Source of the DNA: UBA4644 sp034933145
GTDB taxonomy: Bacteria; Bacillota; Clostridia; Oscillospirales; Butyricicoccaceae
Length of the DNA stretch: 64,000 nt
Assembly: GCA_034933145.1 (NCBI GenBank)
Contig: JAYFOA010000036.1
Location: forward strand, 23,468 to 87,467
Direction of reading: 5' to 3'
Part shown: one piece after another, positions 16,126 through 23,688 of the stretch
Layout: each line of letters opens with the position of its first letter
Numbering within the stretch: position 1 is the first letter of the stretch
Program-made: the position numbers and the translations under genes
Notes under the pieces: generated by a model
Databases searched by the model: none
Seen by the model: the letters and a program-made list of their open reading frames with translations, nothing else
What the model was told of the DNA's origin: nothing

Positions 16126-16686
16126 CTAACTGCGGCCTGTCCTGTCAAGTGCATTCCATTCCTCTTCCAAGAGAGCGTAAATACAATCATCACACCATCT
16201 ATTCTCCACCCGAAAGCTTTTAACAAAATGGGCTTCCTTTCGAAACCCGATTTTTTCCAGCAGCCGTATCGAACGTAGGTTGTCGGGGTCAACAGATGCG
16301 ATGATCCTATGCTTCTTCCATTCGGAAAAGGCATAGGCCACGACTGCTTTTACCACCTCAAAGGCATACCCGTTGCCCTGCTGTTCCGGAGATAACGTAT
16401 ACCCAATTTCAATCTGGGCCTGATCCACAAAATGAATCCCGATATCTCCTATCATTTGCCCCTGCTTTTTGCAAACGGCTAATTGCAGCCATGTATTTAC
16501 CGTATTTGCAACAACTTCAGCATTTTTTCTAATAAATTTCTCTGCTTCTTCCATACACTTTGGCCGCCATGCCTGATACTGATATATTTCAGGCATAGCC
16601 CGATATGTAAAGAAAGATTCCTTGTCCCCCATCTCAAGTGTTCTGATAAATAATCTGTCTGTCTCGATCGTAGAAAAGCCGTTCAT
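16126..16686 (-). CDS. GNAT N-acetyltransferase, RimJ/RimL type
   Basis: A 186-residue acetyltransferase of the RimJ/RimL group. It opens with IETDRLFIRTL, the usual first strand. The acetyl-CoA motif is IGYTLSPEQQGNGYAFE near residues 112-128 (QGNGYA), and SIRLLEKIGFRKEAHF near 155 is motif B. The acceptor is unknown. Base composition is lower in GC than the surrounding genes, a possible sign of later arrival. The start has AAGGAG. Confidence 0.88.
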   Translation of the reverse strand: MNGFSTIETDRLFIRTLEMGDKESFFTYRAMPEIYQYQAWRPKCMEEAEKFIRKNAEVVANTVNTWLQLAVCKKQGQMIGDIGIHFVDQAQIEIGYTLSPEQQGNGYAFEVVKAVVAYAFSEWKKHRIIASVDPDNLRSIRLLEKIGFRKEAHFVKSFRVENRWCDDCIYALLEEEWNALDRTGRS

Positions 16687-16772
16687 GTGTCGGGCTCCTT
16701 TTCATAGATCTTTTAATCTTCGGATATAACCGCTTTCGTCTTATATCCAAGCACACATCAGATACAGAAACA

Positions 16773-16804
16773 GCGCCGCCGCAGGCATATGCCCGCGGCG
16801 GCGC
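16773..16804 (-). terminator. Terminator of the M42/phosphodiesterase operon
   Basis: A perfect 10-bp GC stem (16773-16782 with 16795-16804) encloses a second small palindrome (GGCATATGCC). It is followed on the minus strand by TGTTTCTG, just beyond the phosphodiesterase stop. Confidence 0.72.
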
Positions 16805-16815
16805 AATCTGCAGTG

Positions 16816-17595
16816 CTATACCGCTGCGTAAAAATGAATAACGTTCATGTCTTCCAGCATGTCAAGGCCGTGGCTGCCAAGGTTCCCGTCGATCTCGTGA
16901 CAGCCATGGTCGGGCGCAAAGCACAAAAGTCCCGGCGTACCCTTCCATCCGCTCTTCGCCGCGGCAGAGAGTCTGAGAAAGGCGGCTACGTTTGCGTCCA
17001 GCGCGTCAAGTGCCGCGGCACCCTCCGGCCCACAGCGGTGCATATTGGCATCATAGTCGCCGTTGTAGACCGTCAACAGATCGTACCGATCCTGCGTCAG
17101 CAGCTCTTCCGCCTTGGCATTGCATTCCTCCGGCGTTTTATAAATGTAATAATCCATGGCCCGGTTCAGAAAGATTTTTGATATGCTGTCGCCTTCTGTG
17201 GAGACCAGCGCCACCCGCAGGCCGGCGCGCAGTGCCGCGTCAAACAGCGTATCGCAGGTCAATACCGGCTTTACATAGGTCCGGATGCCGTGGATCTCCG
17301 GCAGCGCGCCGGTATACATCGAAGCAAAGCACACCGGCGTCACCGACGGCATAACCGAAGTCATGGGAAGCGCCGACAGGGCAAGCGGCTGCAGAGGCGC
17401 AAATTTTGCGCGGTACTTTTCGTAGATCCACAGTGCAACGGCGTCAGGATTGTAAAGCAGAACGCGCCCGACGGTCCTGCCGCCCAGCAGCGCCGTGATG
17501 CGCCCGTCGGCCTTTTCGGCGAGATGCGGCGGATCAATGCCCAGCGCCGCCGCCACAGAGGCGGCAACGCCGGTAATACAGCCCTGCGCCGTCAT
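16816..17595 (-). CDS. Alkaline-phosphatase superfamily phosphodiesterase
   Basis: A 259-residue protein of the nucleotide pyrophosphatase/phosphodiesterase branch. The nucleophile region is PSVTPVCFASMYTG near residue 84, with Thr expected as the phospho-accepting residue. The C-terminal metal ligands are in FAPDHGCHEIDGNLGSHG near 230-245 (Asp-His and Gly-Ser-His-Gly). It lacks a signal peptide and is shorter than eukaryotic NPPs, so it is probably a cytoplasmic hydrolase of small phosphodiesters. Its ATG overlaps the stop of the fourth M42 gene by one base (TGATG), so it is the last gene of that operon. Confidence 0.85.
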   Translation of the reverse strand: MTAQGCITGVAASVAAALGIDPPHLAEKADGRITALLGGRTVGRVLLYNPDAVALWIYEKYRAKFAPLQPLALSALPMTSVMPSVTPVCFASMYTGALPEIHGIRTYVKPVLTCDTLFDAALRAGLRVALVSTEGDSISKIFLNRAMDYYIYKTPEECNAKAEELLTQDRYDLLTVYNGDYDANMHRCGPEGAAALDALDANVAAFLRLSAAAKSGWKGTPGLLCFAPDHGCHEIDGNLGSHGLDMLEDMNVIHFYAAV

Positions 17596-18614
17596 CAGAA
17601 AGGCAGCTCGCAGGCGGCGGCCAGCAGACGGCCGGCCTGCTCCACGTCCTTAATCGAAACGATCTCGCCCGGCGTATGGATATTGCGGCCGGGGATGCTG
17701 ACACATCCGGAGAGCACGCCCTCCCGGCTGCGCTGCATAGCGGCACTGTCGGTACCGCCGGCGGGCAGCACTTCGTCCTGATAAGAAATATGGGCCTTTT
17801 TTGCCGCGGCGCGCAGATGGGCAATCACCTGAGGATTGCACAGCAGGCTGCTGTCCTTGATCTTGATGGCGGGGCCGGCGCCTACCTTGGTAACCATCCG
17901 GGCATTGTCGCTCTCCGCCGGCGAATCGCCGGTCAGCGTCAGGTCGACGGCGATGCCGAGGTCAGGCTCGATGCGCCAGGCGGCAGCCTTTGCACCGCGC
18001 AGACCCAGCTCTTCCTGCACGCTGAAGACGAACCAGAGGTCGTTGGCCGGGGCCTTTACCTCCGACATGGCGATCAGCAGCGCGATGCAGCTGGCCAGAT
18101 TGTCGGCGTAAGGGGTCATCATGCAGCCGCCGGCCACAGCCGCGGGTGCATAGTCAAAGGTGCATACGCTGCCCACCGGACAGAGGCGCTCCGCCTCGGC
18201 ACGGTCTGCTGCGCCCACGTCAATGTAAAGGTCATGAATGTCGATCTCCGTGATCTTATTTTTGGCGGGGTCGACTTCCGCGTCGGAAAAAATCGCGCCG
18301 CGGGCACCATTTTCAAATACCACGGGCGTTCCGATCAGCGCAGCGGCCAAATGTCCGCCCAGCGGCTCAAACCGGACATAGCCATGCTCATCCAGGAATG
18401 TGACCATAAAGCCGATCACGTCCATATGGGCCGGCAGCATCAGGCGCTTACCCGGCCCCTTCCGGTGGCAGATCATGTTGCCCAGCGTGTCGATCATCAC
18501 CTCGTCGGCATAGGGCCTGGCCAGCTCGGCGAGCACCTTTGCCTGGCGGCTCTCAAAGCCGGAGGGCAATGCGCAGGATACCAGTCTGGTCTGCAGTTCC
18601 AATACGTTCAGCAT
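17595..18614 (-). CDS. M42 family aminopeptidase, copy 4 of tandem array
   Basis: A 339-residue dinuclear metallo-aminopeptidase of the TET type, which forms hollow dodecamers that trim peptides in the cytoplasm. Metal and catalytic residues are present: PAHMDVIGF near residue 60, PYADNLASC near 172 (bridging Asp), VQEELGLRGA near 205 (the two Glu), AVDLTLTGD near 228, and the last His in RNIHTPGE near 310. It starts MLNVLELQ, matching copy 3. The start has GGAGG. It follows copy 3 by 12 bases and overlaps the phosphodiesterase by one base. Confidence 0.93.
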   Translation of the reverse strand: MLNVLELQTRLVSCALPSGFESRQAKVLAELARPYADEVMIDTLGNMICHRKGPGKRLMLPAHMDVIGFMVTFLDEHGYVRFEPLGGHLAAALIGTPVVFENGARGAIFSDAEVDPAKNKITEIDIHDLYIDVGAADRAEAERLCPVGSVCTFDYAPAAVAGGCMMTPYADNLASCIALLIAMSEVKAPANDLWFVFSVQEELGLRGAKAAAWRIEPDLGIAVDLTLTGDSPAESDNARMVTKVGAGPAIKIKDSSLLCNPQVIAHLRAAAKKAHISYQDEVLPAGGTDSAAMQRSREGVLSGCVSIPGRNIHTPGEIVSIKDVEQAGRLLAAACELPF

Positions 18615-18626
18615 ACGATCCCCTCC

Positions 18627-19643
18627 TTACAGCTTCTGCGAGACGAAGGCTGAGAGCAGCTTCGCCGCGTTTTCCACGTCGGAGATGCTGAATACCTCCG
18701 CCGGGGAATGGATGTGGCGCGTGGGAATGCTGACGCAGGTGGAGGCCACGCCTGCGCCGCTTGCCTGAATCGAGCAGGTATCTGTGCCGCCGGCCCGAAG
18801 GATCTCATCCTGATACGGGATCTCCTCGCTTTTGGCCAGCGCGCGCAGCTTCTCATTGAAAGACGGCGTACAGATGACGGAGGCGTCCTTGATCTTGATG
18901 GTTGGGCCCTTGCCGACGGCCACCTCCATGGGGACTTTTTTATCCTCCGGCTTGTCTCCGGTGCCGCACACGTCGACGGCAATGCCGTAATCCGGCGCGA
19001 TGCCGCCGGCGGCCGCTTTCGCACCGCGGCAGCCGACTTCCTCCTGTGCTGTAAACACGAAATACAGGTCGTTGTCGTTTTTCTCCATCCGCTCCATCGC
19101 CAGCAGCAGCACGACGCAGCCGATCAAATCGTCGGCATAGGGGCCCATGACATTTCCGCCGCCGATTTTGTGCGGTTCCCCTTCAAAGACGGCCACATCG
19201 CCGATCGAAACGCGGCGCTCCGCCTCCGCCTTGGTTTTGGCGCCCAGGTCGATGTACAGATCGGTCAATTCCACGGAGGCATAGGTTCCCGCGAGCGTTT
19301 TGACTGTCTCGCGGGGGCGGAGGATTCCCTGCTCGCCGCCCGGGAACCGGACACGGCAGTTGATCAGCTGCGCGGGCCGGTGGCCGCCCAGACGGTCGAC
19401 CCACACATAGCCCTTTTCATCGATATGCGTGACCATAAAGCCGATGGCGTCCATGTGGGCCGCCAGCATAACGCGCTTTCCGGTGCCCTTTTTGCGGCAG
19501 ATCAGATTGCCGAGCGCGTCGGTCTTAATCTCATCCACAAACGGCTTTGCCAGCTTTTTCAGCTGGTCGGCCTGCCGTGTTTCAGAGCCGGAGGGCGCGG
19601 CCAGTTCCACGAGCTTCTTCTGCAGTTCAAATACGTCAAACAT
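18627..19643 (-). CDS. M42 family aminopeptidase, copy 3 of tandem array
   Basis: A 338-residue M42 peptidase. All ligand motifs are intact: AAHMDAIGF, PYADDLIGC, AQEEVGCRGA, AVDVCGTGD and RHIHSPAE. It is the closest relative of copy 4 by eye, sharing the MFDVFELQ-type start and the IDLGAKTKAEAER stretch. The ATG at 19643 was preferred to an in-frame GTG at 19652 because it aligns with copy 4 and is farther from the GGAGG. Either way the start overlaps the end of copy 2 by at least 8 bases. Confidence 0.93.
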   Translation of the reverse strand: MFDVFELQKKLVELAAPSGSETRQADQLKKLAKPFVDEIKTDALGNLICRKKGTGKRVMLAAHMDAIGFMVTHIDEKGYVWVDRLGGHRPAQLINCRVRFPGGEQGILRPRETVKTLAGTYASVELTDLYIDLGAKTKAEAERRVSIGDVAVFEGEPHKIGGGNVMGPYADDLIGCVVLLLAMERMEKNDNDLYFVFTAQEEVGCRGAKAAAGGIAPDYGIAVDVCGTGDKPEDKKVPMEVAVGKGPTIKIKDASVICTPSFNEKLRALAKSEEIPYQDEILRAGGTDTCSIQASGAGVASTCVSIPTRHIHSPAEVFSISDVENAAKLLSAFVSQKL

Positions 19644-20667
19644 TGAGTTCACCCGCCTCCTTGATGACCAGAGCGGCCAGTTTCAGCACCTCATCCACAT
19701 CGGGCAGATACACGACGTTGCAGGCGCAGTGGATATAGCGCGTCGGTGAGGCGATGCCGAAGGCGATTCCTCCCTCGGCTGCCGCAGCCGCCACGCGGGC
19801 ATCGGTGCCGCCGTTGGCGGAGGCCCGGTACTGCCACCGGATACCCTCCTCGTCAGCGGCTTTGAGCACTTTTTCGCGGAAGGGTCGGTCATAGACCGTG
19901 GTGCGGTCCAGAATGGAGACCGCTGCGCCCTTGCGCTGGCAGGTGGAGCGCTTATGCTCCGGCACATCCGGCATGTCGGCGGCGGTGGTACCCTCCAGCG
20001 CCAGCACGCAGCCGGGGCGCAGCCGCTGAGCCGCGACCTGCGCGCCGCGGGAGCCGATTTCTTCATTGGTGGCAAAGACAAAATAGGTGTCGAAAGGCAG
20101 ATCAGTCTTAAGCAGCTCGATCATTACGGCACAGCCGACGCGATCATCGATGGCCTTTGCCTTCACACAATCGTCGCCCAGCTCATAAAACTCGCTGGCA
20201 AACATGGCGGGGTCGCCCACCTGCACCAGCCGCGAAGCTTCTTCCCTGCTCTGCGCGCCGATATCGATATACAGCTTATCCAGCGGGGGCGCGACCTTCC
20301 GCTCCTCTGCGGTGGTCAGGTGAATTGCCTTAAGGGAGATGACGCCAGGGATCTTTTTCTCCCCGACCCGCATCTTCCGGCCGATGAGCACACGGGGATC
20401 GATCCCGCCGGCGGCCTCCAGCCGCAGCATGCCCTCGTCGGTGATGCGCTCTACCAAAAAGCCTACCTCATCCATATGTGCACACACAATCATGGGGCGG
20501 GCGCGGCGCTTCTCGCCCTTTTTGAATACGATCAGGTTGCCGATGGAATCCACGGTCATCTCATCGGCATAGGGCTTTACCTGCTGCTCTATGTATTTCC
20601 GGACCTCGTCCTCATAGCCGGAGACGCCGTCCAGCGTGCAGAGCTCCCGAAGCAGTTCCTTCATCAT
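19636..20667 (-). CDS. M42 family aminopeptidase, copy 2 of tandem array
   Basis: A 343-residue M42 peptidase. Motifs are CAHMDEVGF near residue 66, AKAIDDRVGC near 176, TNEEIGSRGAQ near 208, ALEGTTAADMP near 231 and RYIHCACNVV near 315. The fifth ligand position is Glu rather than Asp, as in the M42 subgroup with an EGTTAAD motif, so its substrate range probably differs from the other copies. It begins 3 bases after the stop of copy 1 and overlaps copy 3. Confidence 0.93.
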   Translation of the reverse strand: MMKELLRELCTLDGVSGYEDEVRKYIEQQVKPYADEMTVDSIGNLIVFKKGEKRRARPMIVCAHMDEVGFLVERITDEGMLRLEAAGGIDPRVLIGRKMRVGEKKIPGVISLKAIHLTTAEERKVAPPLDKLYIDIGAQSREEASRLVQVGDPAMFASEFYELGDDCVKAKAIDDRVGCAVMIELLKTDLPFDTYFVFATNEEIGSRGAQVAAQRLRPGCVLALEGTTAADMPDVPEHKRSTCQRKGAAVSILDRTTVYDRPFREKVLKAADEEGIRWQYRASANGGTDARVAAAAAEGGIAFGIASPTRYIHCACNVVYLPDVDEVLKLAALVIKEAGELNV

Positions 20668-20670
20668 GGC

Positions 20671-21699
20671 TTACAACCTCCCGTCCATGCTGAGCGTCAG
20701 CGCGGCCAGCAGCCGTCCGACGTTCTTCACGTCCTGCATCCGCAGGACCTCTACCGGCGAGTGCATGTATTTGAGCGGCAGGGACAGCACCAGCGTGGCG
20801 ATCCCCTCCTGCATCATCTGCATGGTCCAGGCATTGGTGCCGGTATGAGCGGGCGCCGCATCGGTCAGATAGGGGATCTCCTTGGCGCGGGCGACTTCCA
20901 TCGCCTTTTTCGCCAGGTTCGGCCGGCTGTTGGAGCCGATGGTGATGACCGGCCCGTCTCCCAGCCGAGGCCGGACCTCCGGCGCATCGCCGGTACGGGC
21001 ATGGCAGACGTCGATGGCCACCGCCCAGTCCGGCATCTCCCGATAGGATACGGCCTGCGCGCCATGACCGCCCATCTCTTCCTTGGTGCTGGCGCAGATG
21101 ATCAGATCCACGGGCAGGGACTTGCCTTCCAGCAGCTCCAGCGCGTGCAGAATGCAGCAGAAGCAGGCGCGGTCGTCCATCGCGCGGCCGCACAGCTGGT
21201 CTCCCTGCAGCTCAAAGGTATCGCCGCGGAAGGCCATGTAATCGCCGACGCGCACGGCCTTTTTTGCCTGCTCGCCGGTCATTCCGATGTCCACCACCAT
21301 CTCGGAAATCGGGATGGACTTTTTATTGTCCCCCGCCTTCTGCAGGTGCGGCGGTATGGCCGCCACGATGCCGGGGATGGGACCCTTTGCCGTCAGGACG
21401 GTCAATTCGCCGCCCGGCAGCATCCGCTGATCGACTCCCATGCCGATAAAGCGCAGGAATCCGTCACCGGTCACCTCGGTCACCATAAAGCCGATCTGGT
21501 CGATATGCGCGTCCAGCAGCAGCTTCTTGGCGCCCGCGATTCCACAGCTCCGATAACCTGTCACGTTGCCGAACCGGTCGATCTCAACCTTGTCGACATA
21601 GGGCCGCAGGAGCTCAGCCGCGATCTCGCTGACCCGGAACTCATCGCCCGATACGCCGTAGGCGTTGGTCAGCCGCTTGATCTTGTCCTTCAGTTCCAA
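20671..21699 (-). CDS. M42 family aminopeptidase, copy 1 of tandem array
   Basis: A 342-residue M42 peptidase and the first gene of the array. Motifs are DAHIDQIGF near residue 64, GRAMDDRAC near 175, TKEEMGGHGAQ near 207, AIDVCHA near 229 and KYMHSPVE near 316. It is the most diverged copy, with an extra Cys-rich helix (ACFCCIL) after the bridging aspartate. It lies 54 bases after murD with no clear terminator between, so the array may be read from the murD promoter. The family cleaves N-terminal residues from short peptides, and specificity cannot be assigned by eye. Confidence 0.93.
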   Translation of the reverse strand: MELKDKIKRLTNAYGVSGDEFRVSEIAAELLRPYVDKVEIDRFGNVTGYRSCGIAGAKKLLLDAHIDQIGFMVTEVTGDGFLRFIGMGVDQRMLPGGELTVLTAKGPIPGIVAAIPPHLQKAGDNKKSIPISEMVVDIGMTGEQAKKAVRVGDYMAFRGDTFELQGDQLCGRAMDDRACFCCILHALELLEGKSLPVDLIICASTKEEMGGHGAQAVSYREMPDWAVAIDVCHARTGDAPEVRPRLGDGPVITIGSNSRPNLAKKAMEVARAKEIPYLTDAAPAHTGTNAWTMQMMQEGIATLVLSLPLKYMHSPVEVLRMQDVKNVGRLLAALTLSMDGRL

Positions 21700-21753
21700 A
21701 CGGGATACACCTCTTTCTTCCTTTATTCGTACTCTGGATTTAATAAGTTCAGA

Positions 21754-23118
21754 TTACAGTGCATTGACCAGCTCTTTGAATTTCTGGCCGCGCACCTCAA
21801 AATTGGGGAACTGGTCGAACGAGGCGCAGGCCGGGGAAAACAGCACCACGTCGCCGGGCTCTGCCACCTCATGCGCCAGCTTTACCACCTGCGCCAGATC
21901 GCCGCAGCGGTAAATCACCGGCGCGCCCTCTTGATAATCAGGCGCTTCGCGCACGGCTTTTTCGATCTTGTCGGCGGTTGCACCGCAGAGGATCAGGGTC
22001 TTGACGCTGTGGGGAGTCTCCTCTCCCAGTTTGTCGAAAGGCAGGTGCTTGTCATAGCCGCCGGCCAGCAGGATGACTTTCTGTGAAAAGCTATGCAGCC
22101 CCGCCAGCGTCCGCGTGGGACTGCTTCCGATGGAGTCGTTATAGTATTTCACGCCCTGAAGCTCCCGCACAAGCTCCAGCCGGTGTTCCACCCCGCCGAA
22201 GGTGCGGGCCACCTGCGCCATGACCGCCTGCGGAACCAGTTCCCGTACGGCGGCGCAGGCCGCCAGATAGTTTTCCACATTATGCGTGCCCGGAATGCGG
22301 ATCTCAGAAACCGGCACGATGGCCGTATCCCTGTCGCACAGCGCGCCGTTTCGGACGGTCAGCTCCGCCTCAGGCGCGCCGAGGCGGGAAAAGAATCGCA
22401 CGCGGCCCTTTGCCTGGGACGCCAGTCCGCGGGTAATCTCATTGTCGGCATTGAGCACCAGCAGGCCGTCTTTTGCCTGCCAGCGGAAAATGTTGCGTTT
22501 CGCGTCGATATACTCCTCCATGTCCCGGTGAATATCCAGGTGGTTGGACGACAGATTGGTGATGACCGCCACCCGCGGCGAACGCCGCATACTCATCAGC
22601 TGGAAGGAGGAAAGCTCCAGCACGGCCACATCCTCCGGCTTCATCTCCCCTGCCTTGTCCAGCAGCGGCGTACCGATGTTGCCGCCCAGCCAGACCGTTT
22701 TCCCGGAAGCGCGCAGCATCTCGGCAATCAGAGTCGTGGTGGTGGTCTTTCCATCCGATCCGGTGACGGCGATCAGGTCGCAGGGGCAGTTTTCAAAGAA
22801 AACTTCCATCTCGCTGGTGACCGCGGCGCCATGCTCCGCGGCGGCCAGCAGCTCCGGTGTGTCGGGCCTGAGGCCGGGCGTACGGAACACCACATCGGCC
22901 TCAATCCCTTTTAGATAGTCAGGCCCGAGAACCAGGGAGATACCCATTCCTTCCAGCTCATCACAGATCGGGCCCAGCGCATCCCGGTCCTTTTTGTCCC
23001 GGGCAGTGACGGCTGCCCCCGCGCCCGCCAGCAGCCGCAGCAGCGGCCGGTTGGAGATGCCGATACCCAGCACCGTGACCCGGCGCTGCCTTAAAGAGGC
23101 CAAATATTCACGAATCAT
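21754..23118 (-). CDS. murD: UDP-N-acetylmuramoyl-L-alanine--D-glutamate ligase MurD
   Basis: A 454-residue cytoplasmic ligase adding D-glutamate to UDP-MurNAc-L-Ala with ATP. It has an N-terminal Rossmann UDP-binding domain (VTVLGIGISNRP), an ATP P-loop AVTGSDGKTTTTT near residue 112, LELSSFQL, NLSSNHLDIH near 175-184, the GGVEHRLE segment near 301 and YNDSIGSSPTRT near 316. The ATG at 23118 follows a GAAGGTGG site and gives the family N-terminus. The same frame stays open for another 113 codons upstream, but that part crosses a promoter and a terminator and is not family sequence. Confidence 0.96.
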   Translation of the reverse strand: MIREYLASLRQRRVTVLGIGISNRPLLRLLAGAGAAVTARDKKDRDALGPICDELEGMGISLVLGPDYLKGIEADVVFRTPGLRPDTPELLAAAEHGAAVTSEMEVFFENCPCDLIAVTGSDGKTTTTTLIAEMLRASGKTVWLGGNIGTPLLDKAGEMKPEDVAVLELSSFQLMSMRRSPRVAVITNLSSNHLDIHRDMEEYIDAKRNIFRWQAKDGLLVLNADNEITRGLASQAKGRVRFFSRLGAPEAELTVRNGALCDRDTAIVPVSEIRIPGTHNVENYLAACAAVRELVPQAVMAQVARTFGGVEHRLELVRELQGVKYYNDSIGSSPTRTLAGLHSFSQKVILLAGGYDKHLPFDKLGEETPHSVKTLILCGATADKIEKAVREAPDYQEGAPVIYRCGDLAQVVKLAHEVAEPGDVVLFSPACASFDQFPNFEVRGQKFKELVNAL

Positions 23119-23181
23119 AAATTCCACCTTCAGTTCCTCTGTTGGATTTGAATTCTGATAATTTATATAATAAGCAAATGT

Positions 23182-23210
23182 ATTATACGCCCAACTCCCG
23201 GCATCCGCAA
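23182..23210 (-). promoter_or_regulatory. Promoter of murD
   Basis: TTGCGG (23210-23205), 17 bases and TATAAT (23187-23182) on the minus strand lie 64 bases upstream of the murD ATG. Confidence 0.7.
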
Positions 23211-23352
23211 GGCGCGATTTGTCGCACGGCGGCCGATTTTTACGGTCTGCGCCCCATAATTCCGGGCGTTTGCACATTTTATTGCACGTTTGGCCTTGCG
23301 GAGGCATCCGGTATCCGCTGTCAGGTCTGCAGCAGCTGCTGTTCATCGCAAC

Positions 23353-23474
23353 AAAAAAGAGCCAGCTTCCTAAGCCAGCTCTTACTACAAATGAATAATT
23401 TTTAAGAATATACAGGAAAACGCCCATTTTTCGATATACTTCAAGACGGACTTCCATATTTCACACCGATTATG
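23353..23474 (-). ncRNA. Candidate small RNA or attenuated leader upstream of murD
   Basis: A near-perfect sigma-A promoter (23480-23508) is followed about 95 bases later by an intrinsic terminator at 23353-23383: a 6-bp outer stem, a symmetric TG/TG internal loop, a 4-bp inner stem, a 3-base loop and a six-T run. The expected transcript is about 120 nt, AT-rich, and starts near 23474. An ATG at 23457 opens a frame but has no ribosome binding site and no stop before the terminator. No known RNA family is recognised. It lies between divergent helD and murD, so read-through could also reach murD. Confidence 0.55.
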
Positions 23475-23479
23475 AATAT

Positions 23480-23508
23480 ATAATATCTTCAAATTGTCAA
23501 TTTGTCAA
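23480..23508 (-). promoter_or_regulatory. Strong sigma-A promoter of the candidate small RNA
   Basis: TTGACA (23508-23503), exactly 17 bases and TATTAT (23485-23480) on the minus strand. It is one of the best promoter matches in the window. Confidence 0.82.
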
Positions 23509-23589
23509 GCATTTATGTGAAAATCTTTAAAAAGCCAAGGATGCCCGCTCCCTCTTTTCGGGCGGAAACCGCAGCACGGTTTTTCCGGC

Positions 23590-23618
23590 TTGGAAAATCC
23601 ACCGGCCTCCTGTATGAT
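23590..23618 (+). promoter_or_regulatory. Promoter of the HelD-like gene
   Basis: TTGGAA (23590-23595), 17 bases and TATGAT (23613-23618), about 70 bases before the start codon. Confidence 0.6.
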
Positions 23619-23688
23619 GATATCATTCGCTATTTGTGCCCTCCGCGAAGGCACGTCGCAGCAACAAAAACAAAAACAGGAGGGGCCC

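Noticed and set aside
19954..22086. Rightward open frame of 710 codons opposite the M42 array and murD
   Set aside because: GC-rich codon bias on the coding strand leaves the antisense frame free of stops. The translation is low-complexity and His/Gln/Arg-rich, with no domain.
23119..23457. In-frame 113-codon N-terminal extension of MurD
   Set aside because: It crosses the murD promoter and an intrinsic terminator, lacks a ribosome binding site and does not resemble MurD or any domain.
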